From: JACZQZ01 sp046756945 | Lineage (GTDB): Bacteria; Pseudomonadota; Alphaproteobacteria; Rhodospirillales; 2-02-FULL-58-16 | Length of the DNA stretch: 24,888 nt | Direction of reading: 5' to 3' | Assembly (NCBI GenBank): GCA_046756945.1 | Contig: JBHHXI010000028.1 | Span: 1-24,888, forward strand | In this document: piece after piece, positions 1 to 8,470 of the stretch | How positions within the stretch are numbered: the first letter of the stretch is position 1 | How the letters are laid out: the number at the start of each line of letters is the position of its first letter | The notes under the pieces: model-generated | What the model was told of the DNA's origin: nothing | The model's input: only the letters and a program-made list of their open reading frames with translations | Databases searched by the model: none | Made by a program: the position numbers and the translations under genes

Positions 1-63
1 GTGAAACCTGTATGGCCGTCCCATACGCCGCGAAATTCTGTTCCACCACACTAGGATCGGAAC

Positions 64-633
64 GTGGATATAACCGACATCGAGGCCAGGAAGAAGGACA
101 TCACGCGGCGCATGGAAGGGGCCGTGGAGGTGTTGCATACGGAGTTCGCCGGCCTGCGCACAGGACGGGCGGCGACCAGTCTTCTGGAGCCGCTCATGGT
201 GGATGCCTATGGAACCGAGATGCCGATCAGCCAGGTGGGCACGATCGGCGTGCCCGAGCCGCGCATGCTGACCGTGCAGGTTTGGGACAAAAACCTGGTC
301 AAGTCGGTGGAAAAGGCCATCCGGGAATCGGGACTGGGCCTCAATCCCTCCCTGGACGGGCAACTGGTGCGCGTACCCATCCCCTCGCTGACCGAGGAAC
401 GGCGCGTGGAGTTGGCGAAAATCGCCGGCAAGTACGCCGAAGAGGCGCGCATCGCGGTCCGCAACGTGCGCCGTCACGGCATGGATGACCTCAAGCACGC
501 CCAAAAGGCGGGCAAGATTTCCCAGGACCAGCAGCACGATCACGCCAAGGAGATCCAGGACCTGACCGATGCGTATGTGAAAAAGATCGACGACATCCTG
601 GCCAACAAAGAACAGGAAATCATGCAGGTATGA
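64..633 (+). CDS. frr: Ribosome recycling factor
   Basis: Ribosome recycling factor acts in the cytoplasm with EF-G to split the post-termination 70S complex and free ribosomes for another round. The 189-residue product is close to the usual 185. It has the family pattern throughout: an N-terminal helix with EFAGLRTGRA near residues 28-37, the central GTIGVPEPRML stretch near 60-70, and the C-terminal RNVRRHGMDDLK region near 134-145, which belongs to the long three-helix bundle. The start is GTG, preceded by AGGA at 53-56 with 7 bases of spacing. No ATG fits the conserved N-terminus better. It is the first gene of the run visible here, and uppS starts 4 bases after its stop. In most proteobacteria pyrH lies just upstream, but only 63 bases are visible, so that cannot be seen. 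Confidence 0.97.
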   Translation: MDITDIEARKKDITRRMEGAVEVLHTEFAGLRTGRAATSLLEPLMVDAYGTEMPISQVGTIGVPEPRMLTVQVWDKNLVKSVEKAIRESGLGLNPSLDGQLVRVPIPSLTEERRVELAKIAGKYAEEARIAVRNVRRHGMDDLKHAQKAGKISQDQQHDHAKEIQDLTDAYVKKIDDILANKEQEIMQV

Positions 634-637
634 GCCA

Positions 638-1375
638 ATGAAGGCGATTCCCCTGCAAACCGACGCGGCGCCGCCGCCGCCGGTTCACGTGGCCATCATC
701 ATGGACGGCAACGGGCGCTGGGCGCGCACCCGCAGCCTGCCCAGGAGCGCCGGGCACAGACGGGGCGCGCAGGCCGTGAAGACCGCCGTCAAAAGCGCCG
801 CCCACGCGGGGGTGGCGTATCTGACGCTCTACGGCTTTTCGTCCGAGAACTGGAAGCGCCCCATGGACGAGATCAACGACCTCATGGGGCTTTTGCGCTA
901 TTACCTCAAGACCGAGATCACCTTTCTCAACAAAAACGGCGTGCGTTTCAGGGCCATCGGGGAGCGCGAACGCCTGGCGCCCGACATCGTCGCCCTGATC
1001 GAGCAGGCCGAAACGCAGACCGCCGCCAACCGCACCCTGACCCTGACCATCGCCCTAAGCTATGGCGGGCGCAGCGAGATCACCCTGGCCGCGCGTCACC
1101 TTGCGCGGGAAGTGGCCGCGGGCGCCCTCGGGGCCGACGATATCGACGAAGTCGAGTTTGCCCGCCACCTTTTCACGGCCGACATTCCCGACCCGGATCT
1201 CCTGATTCGTACCAGCGGCGAGAAACGGATCAGCAACTTCCTGCTTTGGCAGCTGGCGTATGCGGAATTCATTTTCGTCGATACCCTTTGGCCCGACTTC
1301 TCAAGGGAGGACTTCGAGGGCGCCATCCGGCAATACCATCTCCGTGAACGGCGTTTCGGCACCAGCGGTGGCTAG
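638..1375 (+). CDS. uppS: Isoprenyl transferase (undecaprenyl diphosphate synthase, cis-prenyltransferase)
   Basis: This enzyme condenses isopentenyl diphosphate units onto farnesyl diphosphate in cis to give undecaprenyl diphosphate, the lipid carrier for peptidoglycan and O-antigen. The 245-residue product carries the family landmarks: IIMDGNGRWA at 20-29, with Asp23 as the Mg-binding catalytic residue, GHRRGA at 39-44, YGFSSENWKRP at 65-75, and the C-terminal signature DPDLLIRTSGEKRISNF at 185-201. Arg191, Arg197 and Ser199 bind the isopentenyl pyrophosphate, and Glu210 lies in LAYAE. The length matches the family. The start ATG lies 4 bases after the frr stop, so translation is probably coupled. 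Its last bases overlap the start of cdsA. A short proline-rich N-terminal tail before the first strand is usual for alphaproteobacterial members. Confidence 0.97.
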   Translation: MKAIPLQTDAAPPPPVHVAIIMDGNGRWARTRSLPRSAGHRRGAQAVKTAVKSAAHAGVAYLTLYGFSSENWKRPMDEINDLMGLLRYYLKTEITFLNKNGVRFRAIGERERLAPDIVALIEQAETQTAANRTLTLTIALSYGGRSEITLAARHLAREVAAGALGADDIDEVEFARHLFTADIPDPDLLIRTSGEKRISNFLLWQLAYAEFIFVDTLWPDFSREDFEGAIRQYHLRERRFGTSGG

Positions 1376-2198
1376 GTTCCCTGTCCGCGTGTTGTCCGCC
1401 CTGGTGTTGGCGCCCCCGGTGCTGGGCGCCGTTTTTTACGGGCCGCCGTTTTTCGACGTGCTGGTCGCCGCCGGCGCCGTGATCCTGGCCTGGGAGTGGA
1501 GCCGGCTGTGCGGCGGCCCCGCCCCCGGGGCGATGGGCCTGATCCTGGGCGGAGCGGTTTTGATGGCCGTCGCGGCGGCGGCCCTGGAGCGGCCCGAAGT
1601 GTCGCTGGCCATTCTGCTATTGGGGTCCGCGGCCGTCTTCGGCGTGGCGGCGGCGCTGGTTCGCGGCGCGGCGCCCGGGGACGATACCGGCGCGCCGGAC
1701 CGGCGCCTGTGGCTGGCCGCCGGTGTTCTCTACATCGGGGTGCCCTGCGTGGCCCTGGAGTGGATGCGCGCCGATGCGTCCCTCGGCCGCGATATCGTTT
1801 TCTGGCTGTTTGCCGTGGTCTGGGCGGCGGACAGCGGTGCCTACGCCTTCGGGCGCCTGATCGGCGGCCCCAAACTGGTCCCCGCCATCAGCCCCAAGAA
1901 GACCTGGGCCGGCCTGGTGGGGGGGATCGCCTGCGCCGGGGCCGCGGGCGCCGCCACCGCGGCGGTGCTGGGCAACAACGGGGTCGCCCCGCCGGCCGCC
2001 TTCGGCGCCGTCATGGGCACGGTGGCGCAGGGCGGCGACCTGGCGGAATCGTGGATAAAGCGCCGTTTCGGCGTCAAGGACGCCGGCACCATCATTCCCG
2101 GCCACGGCGGGCTCCTGGACCGGGTTGACGGCCTGATGGCGGCGGCGGTTGTTACAGCGTTGATAGGTTTGCTCGGACATGGCAGTGTTCTGATATGA
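1344..2198 (+). CDS. cdsA: Phosphatidate cytidylyltransferase (CDP-diacylglycerol synthase)
   Basis: CdsA is an inner-membrane enzyme that makes CDP-diacylglycerol from CTP and phosphatidic acid, the branch point to all phospholipids. The C-terminal family signature is clear: SWIKRRFGVKD followed by IIPGHGGLLDRVDG, with the conserved Lys-Asp and His-Gly-Gly...Asp-Arg residues. The remainder is several hydrophobic Ala/Gly/Val-rich membrane segments. The frame is open back to an ATG at 1260, deep inside uppS, which is an unlikely start. The hydrophobic N-terminus conserved in the family begins shortly before 1380. I chose GTG at 1344 (284 residues, 32-base overlap with uppS). GTG at 1368 (276 residues) is a real alternative, and neither has a strong ribosome-binding site. 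The stop overlaps the dxr start as ATGA, so the two are coupled. Confidence 0.93.
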   Translation: MNGVSAPAVARFPVRVLSALVLAPPVLGAVFYGPPFFDVLVAAGAVILAWEWSRLCGGPAPGAMGLILGGAVLMAVAAAALERPEVSLAILLLGSAAVFGVAAALVRGAAPGDDTGAPDRRLWLAAGVLYIGVPCVALEWMRADASLGRDIVFWLFAVVWAADSGAYAFGRLIGGPKLVPAISPKKTWAGLVGGIACAGAAGAATAAVLGNNGVAPPAAFGAVMGTVAQGGDLAESWIKRRFGVKDAGTIIPGHGGLLDRVDGLMAAAVVTALIGLLGHGSVLI

Positions 2199-3397
2199 CC
2201 GCACCCCAAATCAGCCCGCGAGCCGCGACGGCCCCGAGGAGCGTCACCATCCTGGGCTCCACCGGATCGGTCGGCTGCAACACCATCGACCTGATCCGAA
2301 GGCACCCGGACGCCTTCACGGTCCAGGCGTTGACGGCGAATAACAGCGTCGCGCTGCTGGCCGAGCAGGCGCGCGCCCTTCGCCCGCGGCTGGCGGTGGT
2401 GGCCGACCCGAAGGGCTATAAGGACCTGAAGGACGCCCTGGCGGGCACCGGTATCGAGTGCGCCGCCGGGCCGGCGGCCGTGGTCGAGGCGGCGGCCCGG
2501 CCGGCGGAATGGGTAATGGCCGCCATCGTCGGCGCCGCGGGCCTGGAACCCACCCTGGCGGCGGTGCGCCGCGGCGCCATCGTGGCCTTGGCCAACAAGG
2601 AATGCCTGGTTTCCGCCGGCGCCGTGATGATGGCGGAAATTCGCGGCAACGGCGCCACGCTGTTGCCGGTGGATTCGGAGCACAGCGCCATCTTCCAGGT
2701 CTTCGAATTCGATCGCGCGGATAAGGTGGATCGCATCATCCTGACCGCGTCCGGCGGCCCGTTTCTCGGGATGGACCTGGCCGACATGGCCCGTGTGACG
2801 CCGGAACAGGCCGTGGCCCACCCCAATTGGGACATGGGCGCCAAGATATCCGTCGATTCGGCGACCATGATGAACAAGGGCCTGGAGCTGATCGAGGCCT
2901 ACCACCTGTTTCCGGTGCCCGAGGAGCGGATCGAGATCCTGGTCCATCCGCAATCGGTCGTCCACAGCATGGTGGCCTACGTGGATGGCTCGGTATTGGC
3001 CCAGATGGGTACGCCCGACATGCGCACGCCCATCGCCTTCGCCCTTGGCTGGCCCGAGCGGATGGCGGCGCCGGCGACCCGCCTGGCCCTCGAAGAGATC
3101 GGCGACCTCACCTTCGAAGCGCCCGATCCGGCCCGATTCCCCGCCCTGACGGTGGCCCGCCATGCCTTGCAAACGGGCGGCGGCGCGCCCACCATATTGA
3201 ATGCGGCCAATGAAGTGGCGGTTCAGAGTTTTCTTTCGGGAAGGATCGGATTCCTTGATATTGTGCGCGTCGTGGAACATACCCTCGAAACGGCGCCCAA
3301 CGGGAAACTGGAAAACCTGGATGACGTGGGAGAAGCCGACGCCGGGGCGCGGCGGGTCGCAAGAAGTTTTATGTCAGATGGCCCGGCCCGACATTAG
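2195..3397 (+). CDS. dxr: 1-deoxy-D-xylulose-5-phosphate reductoisomerase
   Basis: Dxr converts 1-deoxy-D-xylulose 5-phosphate to 2-C-methyl-D-erythritol 4-phosphate with NADPH and a divalent metal, the committed step of the MEP isoprenoid pathway. It sits next to uppS, which consumes the pathway's products. The 400-residue length is normal. Visible elements are the nucleotide-binding GSTGSVG at 21-27, LANKECLV at 132-139, the metal ligands in PVDSEHSAIF (Asp160, Glu162), the substrate-binding loop HPNWDMGAKIS near 209-219, SVDSATMMNKGLE ending with metal ligand Glu231, and HPQSVVHSMV at 251-260. The C-terminal NAANEVAV motif is also present. ATG overlaps the cdsA stop by four bases. The second residue after Gly in GSTGSVG is usually isoleucine; valine is a conservative change. 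Confidence 0.98.
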   Translation: MTAPQISPRAATAPRSVTILGSTGSVGCNTIDLIRRHPDAFTVQALTANNSVALLAEQARALRPRLAVVADPKGYKDLKDALAGTGIECAAGPAAVVEAAARPAEWVMAAIVGAAGLEPTLAAVRRGAIVALANKECLVSAGAVMMAEIRGNGATLLPVDSEHSAIFQVFEFDRADKVDRIILTASGGPFLGMDLADMARVTPEQAVAHPNWDMGAKISVDSATMMNKGLELIEAYHLFPVPEERIEILVHPQSVVHSMVAYVDGSVLAQMGTPDMRTPIAFALGWPERMAAPATRLALEEIGDLTFEAPDPARFPALTVARHALQTGGGAPTILNAANEVAVQSFLSGRIGFLDIVRVVEHTLETAPNGKLENLDDVGEADAGARRVARSFMSDGPARH

Positions 3398-3431
3398 AGT
3401 CGTGTAACAGGCCCGAATTGGACAACGGATT

Positions 3432-4547
3432 ATGAGCTTCCTGAATTTTACTTGGTATTACGTCGTCATATTTTTGATCGTTCTGACGGTCCTGGTCTTT
3501 GTCCACGAAATGGGCCATTTCTGGGTGGCCCGGCGCAACCGCGTGCGGGTTGAGGTGTTCTCCATCGGGTTCGGCCCGGAGATCTATGGTTGGACGGACC
3601 GTTTGGGAACGCGCTGGAAAATCAGCGCCATACCGCTGGGCGGCTACGTGAAAATGTTCGGCGAGAACGCCGTGCCGGGCGATGCCGAAGAGGAACGTCC
3701 CTTGACCCCGGAGGAGCGCGCCGTCTCTTTCCACAGCAAGTCTCTTGGCCAGCGTTCGGCCATCGTGGCCGCCGGGCCGATCGCCAACTTCCTGTTGGCC
3801 ATCGTGCTTTTCGCCGGGCTCTTTGCCTTTGTCGGCAAACCGGCGCCCCTGGCGGCGGTAGGCGCGGTGCAGCCGGAAAGCGCGGCGGCCGAAGCCGGCC
3901 TGCAACCGGGAGACCGGATTCTCAGCATTAATGACGAGGCCATAACCTGGTTCGAGGATCTGCGCCGGATTGTCAGCGCCAACCCGAGTGTTCGTCTGGA
4001 GTTGACCGTGCGGCGCGATGGCGCCGAGATGGTCGTGCCGGCAACGCCGAAACGGTACACGGAGGAGGGTACCGACGCGGCGCGCGAGATCGGCCGGCTT
4101 GGCGTGTCGCCGGACCCCGAGCAGATCGAATACGAACGGGTCGGGCCGCTGACGGCCGCGTGGATGGGGGTCGAGCGGACGGCAAACATGACCATGCAAA
4201 TACTTGCCTACCTTGGCCAGATCATTGGCGGCTCGCGCACGACCGACGAACTCGGCGGCCCGCTCAGAATAGCCCAGCTTTCCGGGAACATTTGCCAGGG
4301 CGGGCTGGCCGACTGCGTATTTTTCATGGCGGCGCTTTCCCTCAACCTGGGCCTGATCAACCTGTTTCCCGTCCCCATGCTGGACGGGGGGCATCTGGCG
4401 TTTTATGCGGTGGAAGCGGTCCTTCGCCGGCCGTTGAGCCGGCGGGTTCAGGAATACAGTTTGCGGTTCGGGCTGACTCTGGTATTGCTGCTGATGATTT
4501 TCGTGACATGGAAGGATTTGGGTCACCTCTTTTTAAACAACCAATGA
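3432..4547 (+). CDS. rseP: Site-2 membrane metalloprotease, RseP family
   Basis: RseP is an inner-membrane zinc protease. It cleaves transmembrane substrates within the bilayer, classically the sigma-E anti-sigma factor after first-site cleavage, and also clears remnant signal peptides. The 371-residue protein has the zinc site HEMGH at 25-29 in the first membrane helix and the third ligand in NLFPVPMLDGGH (Asp318) near the C-terminus. A PDZ domain lies at about 140-215 (LQPGDRILSIND), and there are hydrophobic helices near 8-28, 110-132, 290-315 and 345-362. There is one PDZ domain, as in many alphaproteobacterial members, where E. coli RseP has two. Whether the natural target here is an RseA-like protein cannot be told; none is in the window. 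It lies 34 bases after dxr and 32 before bamA. Confidence 0.95.
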   Translation: MSFLNFTWYYVVIFLIVLTVLVFVHEMGHFWVARRNRVRVEVFSIGFGPEIYGWTDRLGTRWKISAIPLGGYVKMFGENAVPGDAEEERPLTPEERAVSFHSKSLGQRSAIVAAGPIANFLLAIVLFAGLFAFVGKPAPLAAVGAVQPESAAAEAGLQPGDRILSINDEAITWFEDLRRIVSANPSVRLELTVRRDGAEMVVPATPKRYTEEGTDAAREIGRLGVSPDPEQIEYERVGPLTAAWMGVERTANMTMQILAYLGQIIGGSRTTDELGGPLRIAQLSGNICQGGLADCVFFMAALSLNLGLINLFPVPMLDGGHLAFYAVEAVLRRPLSRRVQEYSLRFGLTLVLLLMIFVTWKDLGHLFLNNQ

Positions 4548-4579
4548 GCTGATCCGCAGTTTCCCGGGGGGGGAGTTAC

Positions 4580-6856
4580 TTGCGGCGTTTGATTCGCTTC
4601 TTTGCGATTGCTTGGTGTGTGGGGATATCGTCGCTGGCGCCTTGGCCGGCAGCGGCGCAGTCCGGGGATCTCGTGCGCGAAATCGTCGTCGAGGGCGCCC
4701 AGCGGATCGAGCCCGAGACGGTGCGCTCGTACCTGCTTATCCGGGAAGGCGACCGTTTTGATGCGAAGCGCATCGACCGCTCCCTGAAGAGTCTTTTTGC
4801 CACCGGTCTGTTCGCCGACGTCACCATGCGGCGCGAGAAGGACTCCCTCGTCATCACGCTGGTCGAAAACCCGGTCATCAACCGCATTGCCTTCGAGGGC
4901 AACAAGGCACTGGACGACGAGGTCCTGACCGCGGAGATGAGCCTGCGGCCGCGCGTGATCTACACCCGCACGAAGGTACAGAACGACGTCAAACGGATCT
5001 TGACCATCTACCGCCTGGGCGGCCGTTTTGCCGCGACCGTGGACCCGAAGGTCATCCAACTGCCGCAGAACCGGGTCGACCTCGTCTTCGAGATCAACGA
5101 GGGCGAACCGACCGAGATCCGGCGCATTCGCTTCGTCGGCAACCGGGCGTTCAGCGATTCACGCCTGCGCGAGGTCATTCGTACCAAGGAATCCCGCTGG
5201 TGGCGGTTCCTTTCCAGCGACGACACCTATGACCCGGATCGCCTGACCCTCGACCGCGAACTGCTGCGCCGGTTTTATCTGGATAACGGGTATGGGGATT
5301 TCCGTGTCGTGTCCGCGGTGGCCGAGCTGACGCCGGACCGCCGGGATTTCTTCATCACTTTCACCGTTGAGGAAGCGGCGCGCTACCGGTTCGGCAAGAT
5401 CAAGGTGGAGGCGCGGCTGCGCGGCCTCAAGGCGGAGGACCTGTCCGACACGATCGAGATCGAGGAAGGGGACTGGTACGCCGCCAACGAACTGGAAAAA
5501 ACCCTGGAGGCCCTGACAAACGTCGTCGGGACCCTGGGCTACGCATTCGTCGACGTGCGCCCGCGCATCAACCGGAATCGCAAGACACTGATCATCGACG
5601 TGACCTTCGAGATCAACGAAGGACCGCGGGTGTTCGTCGAGCGCATCGATATTTCCGGGAACGTGCGCACCGCCGGCGAGGTCATCCGCCGCGAATTCCG
5701 CCTGGTCGAAGGCGACGCCTTCAATTCCGCCAAGTTGCGCCGCTCCAGGCAACGCATACAGCGCCTGGATTTCTTTGAAAAGGTGAGCGTCGAGGAAGGG
5801 CCCGGCAGCGCCCCCGACAAGACGGTAATCAATGTGGAAGTGGAGGAAAAATCGACCGGTCAGCTTTCCTTCGGCGCCGGCTTCTCGACCACCAGCGGCG
5901 CCCTTCTCGACATCTCCGTCAGGGAACGCAATCTACTCGGGCGCGGCCTTGACCTGAGGGCGACCGGGCTCATCGCGGCACGGCGCAGCGAGATCGACCT
6001 GTCCTTTACCGACCCCTTCTTCCTTGATCGCGAGGTGGCGGCGGGATTTGACGTCTTCCGCAGGATCAGGGATCTGCAGGACGAAAGTTCCTTCGATTCC
6101 GAGGTTACCGGGGGTGCCTTGCGGACCGGCTACCCGATAACCGAGCTTCTGGGGCAGAAATGGAAATATTCCTTCAGGAAGCAAAAAATCGATAACGTCG
6201 GCGACGCCGCGTCCCGATTCATCAAGGCCGAGGAAGGCACCGAGACCATTTCGGAGATTACGCATACGCTCACCTATGACAGGCGCGACAGCGTCATCGC
6301 GCCCACCCAGGGCTATTACATTCGCATGAACAACGACCTTGCCGGCCTGGGGGGCTCTACCCGCTATATTCGCAACCAATTGAAGGGAGGCAAGTTTTTC
6401 CCGCTCGCCGACCAGTGGGTGCTGTCTTTGACCGCGTCTGCCGGCCAGATCATCGGCCTCGGCGAGGATGTCAGTCTTCTTGACCGGTTCTTTGTCGGGG
6501 GCGACAACCTGCGGGGATTCGCCACATCCGGGATCGGTCCCCGGGACTCCCTTACCGGCGATGCGCTGGGCAGCGAATGGAAGTACACGGCGTCCGCCGA
6601 GATCAACTTCCCGCTCGGACTGCCCGCCGAACTCGGACTCACGGGGAAGGTCTTCACGGATTTTGGAAGCGCCGGGCAGATCGACCCCTCGGGGCCGGAG
6701 GTCGATGATGAGCCCAGTCTACGCGCTTCGATCGGCACGGGGATTGTCTGGGCTTCGCCTTTCGGACCCGTCGGCATGGATTTCGGCGTTCCGATTCTCA
6801 AGGAAACCTTCGATGAGGTGGAGAACGTCCGCGTCAACTTCGGCGCGAAATTCTAG
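4580..6856 (+). CDS. bamA: Outer membrane protein assembly factor BamA (TTG start)
   Basis: BamA is the central Omp85 subunit of the BAM complex, which folds beta-barrel proteins into the outer membrane. The 758-residue product has a signal peptide of about 27 residues ending PAAAQ. Five POTRA domains follow at roughly 30-98, 99-177, 178-270, 271-350 and 351-425, with GNKALDD, GNRAFSD and SGNVRTAGE marking repeats 2, 3 and 5. The barrel runs from about 430 to the C-terminal phenylalanine of VNFGAKF, the usual barrel end signal. The barrel loop-6 motif appears as NLRGF, followed by GIGPRD. The start must be non-ATG: the frame is open only from 4553, TTG at 4580 is the first possible start, and no in-frame ATG occurs until well inside POTRA 1. 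GGGAG at 4571-4575 lies 4 bases upstream, within a run of seven G. TTG at 4589 is a weaker alternative. Confidence 0.97.
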   Translation: MRRLIRFFAIAWCVGISSLAPWPAAAQSGDLVREIVVEGAQRIEPETVRSYLLIREGDRFDAKRIDRSLKSLFATGLFADVTMRREKDSLVITLVENPVINRIAFEGNKALDDEVLTAEMSLRPRVIYTRTKVQNDVKRILTIYRLGGRFAATVDPKVIQLPQNRVDLVFEINEGEPTEIRRIRFVGNRAFSDSRLREVIRTKESRWWRFLSSDDTYDPDRLTLDRELLRRFYLDNGYGDFRVVSAVAELTPDRRDFFITFTVEEAARYRFGKIKVEARLRGLKAEDLSDTIEIEEGDWYAANELEKTLEALTNVVGTLGYAFVDVRPRINRNRKTLIIDVTFEINEGPRVFVERIDISGNVRTAGEVIRREFRLVEGDAFNSAKLRRSRQRIQRLDFFEKVSVEEGPGSAPDKTVINVEVEEKSTGQLSFGAGFSTTSGALLDISVRERNLLGRGLDLRATGLIAARRSEIDLSFTDPFFLDREVAAGFDVFRRIRDLQDESSFDSEVTGGALRTGYPITELLGQKWKYSFRKQKIDNVGDAASRFIKAEEGTETISEITHTLTYDRRDSVIAPTQGYYIRMNNDLAGLGGSTRYIRNQLKGGKFFPLADQWVLSLTASAGQIIGLGEDVSLLDRFFVGGDNLRGFATSGIGPRDSLTGDALGSEWKYTASAEINFPLGLPAELGLTGKVFTDFGSAGQIDPSGPEVDDEPSLRASIGTGIVWASPFGPVGMDFGVPILKETFDEVENVRVNFGAKF

Positions 6857-6865
6857 GAGATGGGC

Positions 6866-7441
6866 TTGAAACATTCGGCGATTTCCACCCTTTGCGCGCT
6901 CGTTATTCTGGCGTCCCTGACGGGACCGGCGGCGGCCCAGCAGCCGAAATCCGCCAAGGAGGTCATAACCTTGCTCAACATGGCGGTTATCGATACCGAC
7001 GTAATCCGCCGCAACAGCACGGCGTTCAAGGACATCCGCGCGCAGATCGCCAAGTACCACAAAGCAATCAGGGCCGATATCCAGAAGGACGAGGAGGTGC
7101 TCCGCAGCGCCAACGAGGAACTGGCCAGAAAGCGCGCCATTCTTGCGCCCGAAACCTTTGCCGAGGAGCGCCGGAAGTTCGAGGAACGTCTGGTGCAGGT
7201 TCAGCGCACGGTCCAGAAACGTAAGGAAGGTCTGGAGAGAGTGGGCCTGGAGGCGTTGAAAAAGGTGGAGGCGGTCCTTAACAAGATCATCACCGAAGTG
7301 TCGAACGAGCAGAGCCTGGGCCTGATTTTGCGCAAGAATCAGACGGTTCTCGTCGCCAAGGAACTGGATATCACGCCGCACGTGCTGAAGCGCCTGAACA
7401 CGGCATTGCCGTCCCTCAAGGTTTCCGATCCCGGAACGTAG
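6866..7441 (+). CDS. skp: Periplasmic OmpH/Skp-family outer-membrane protein chaperone
   Basis: Skp-family proteins are periplasmic chaperones that hold unfolded outer-membrane proteins on the way to BamA, which fits the position directly after bamA. The product has a signal peptide with a cleavage site near GPAAAQQ, a short strand segment NMAVIDTDVI resembling the Skp N-terminal strand, and a long charged helical hairpin (about residues 50-130, rich in Lys, Glu, Arg and Gln) that forms the coiled-coil tentacle. It ends with the strand-forming part of the trimerisation domain. The start is a judgement. ATG at 6860 is immediately adjacent to the AGGAG at 6855-6859, leaving no spacing. TTG at 6866 is 6 bases from it and still gives a complete signal peptide (191 residues), so I prefer TTG. 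The AGGAG overlaps the bamA stop. Identity at family level is firm; the one-to-one match to E. coli skp is inferred. Confidence 0.9.
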   Translation: MKHSAISTLCALVILASLTGPAAAQQPKSAKEVITLLNMAVIDTDVIRRNSTAFKDIRAQIAKYHKAIRADIQKDEEVLRSANEELARKRAILAPETFAEERRKFEERLVQVQRTVQKRKEGLERVGLEALKKVEAVLNKIITEVSNEQSLGLILRKNQTVLVAKELDITPHVLKRLNTALPSLKVSDPGT

Positions 7442-7444
7442 GCA

Positions 7445-8467
7445 ATGGCCGATCCGCGTTTTTTCTCCGTCGCTGGGCCATTCACCCTAAAAACTCTGGC
7501 GGAGATATCCCGGGCCCGAATCGGTGGCGACGCGGACCCCGACGCCCTTTTCTCGGACGTGGCGACGCTGGCCTCGGCCGGGCCCGACGACGTCGCCTTT
7601 CTCGACAACCGGCGTTACCTTGACGCGTTCACCACCACCAAGGCCGGCGCCTGCCTGGTCCATCCCGACCTGGCGCCGAAAGCCCCCCGGGGCATGGCCC
7701 TGCTGGTAACGCCCGAGCCCTATCATGGGTATGCGCGCGTTGCCGACGCCTTTTACCCGGCCCCGCCGCCGGAGGCCGCCGTCGCCCCGTCGGCGGTGAT
7801 CGACGACACCGCGGCCGTCGGAGAGGACTGTCGCGTCGACGCCGGCGCGGTCATCGGCGCCGGGGCGCGGATCGGCCGGCGCTGCCACATCGGCGCCAAC
7901 GCCGTGATCGGGGACGCCGTGGTCCTGGGCGACGATTGCGTTGTCGGATCCTGCGCCTCGCTGGCCTTTTGCGTGGTCGGCGCGCGCGTGGTGATTCACG
8001 CCGGGGTCCGCGTCGGCGAAGACGGTTTCGGCTTTGCCGTGGGCAAGCAGGTACACCTCAAGGTGCCGCAACTGGGACGGGTGCGCATCGAGGACGACGT
8101 GGAGATCGGCGCCAACACCACCATCGACCGGGGCGCCGGCCCCGATACCGTCATCGGCGCCGGCACCAAAATTGATAATTTGGTTCAAATAGCCCATAAC
8201 GTGCAGCTTGGTCGAAGCTGCATGGTGGCGGCACAGGTTGGGATTTCCGGCAGCACCACGGTCGGCGATGGCGTCATGATGGGTGGACAGGCCGGGCTGA
8301 CCGGCCATTTGCGGATCGGCCCGGGCGCCCGCATCGCCGCCCAAAGCGGCGTCATGCGGGACGTGGAATCCGGAGCCGCCGTCGGCGGCTCGCCGGCGGC
8401 GCCGGTGCGCGAATGGCTGCGTGGCGTCGCGGTCGTGGAGCGCCTGGCGCGAAAGAAAGGCGGATGA
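7445..8467 (+). CDS. lpxD: UDP-3-O-acylglucosamine N-acyltransferase
   Basis: LpxD adds the second, amide-linked hydroxyacyl chain to the UDP-sugar in lipid A synthesis, using acyl-ACP. The 340-residue length is typical. The N-terminal part (about 1-105) is the uridine-binding domain with DDVAFLDNRRYLD near 48-60. The middle is a left-handed beta-helix built of hexapeptide repeats (about 110-315, many V/I-G-x-x-x-x units). The GEDGFGFA segment lies at 191-198 and IGANTTIDRG at 221-230. The catalytic histidine is His251 in IAHNVQLG. A helical C-terminal extension ends RLARKKGG. It starts 3 bases after skp and is followed 3 bases later by fabZ, the usual skp-lpxD-fabZ-lpxA order. Confidence 0.97.
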   Translation: MADPRFFSVAGPFTLKTLAEISRARIGGDADPDALFSDVATLASAGPDDVAFLDNRRYLDAFTTTKAGACLVHPDLAPKAPRGMALLVTPEPYHGYARVADAFYPAPPPEAAVAPSAVIDDTAAVGEDCRVDAGAVIGAGARIGRRCHIGANAVIGDAVVLGDDCVVGSCASLAFCVVGARVVIHAGVRVGEDGFGFAVGKQVHLKVPQLGRVRIEDDVEIGANTTIDRGAGPDTVIGAGTKIDNLVQIAHNVQLGRSCMVAAQVGISGSTTVGDGVMMGGQAGLTGHLRIGPGARIAAQSGVMRDVESGAAVGGSPAAPVREWLRGVAVVERLARKKGG

Positions 8468-8470
8468 GCG

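Noticed and set aside
10..26. GTATGG/CCATAC hairpin with a 5-base loop upstream of frr
   Set aside because: The stem is only 6 bp, has no U run, and too little upstream sequence is visible to give it a role.
1841..3280. A 479-residue - strand frame opposite cdsA and dxr, and a similar 764-residue frame opposite lpxD-lpxA (7487-9781)
   Set aside because: Both lie opposite genes with complete catalytic motifs and show no recognisable domain. Third-position GC bias explains the lack of stops.
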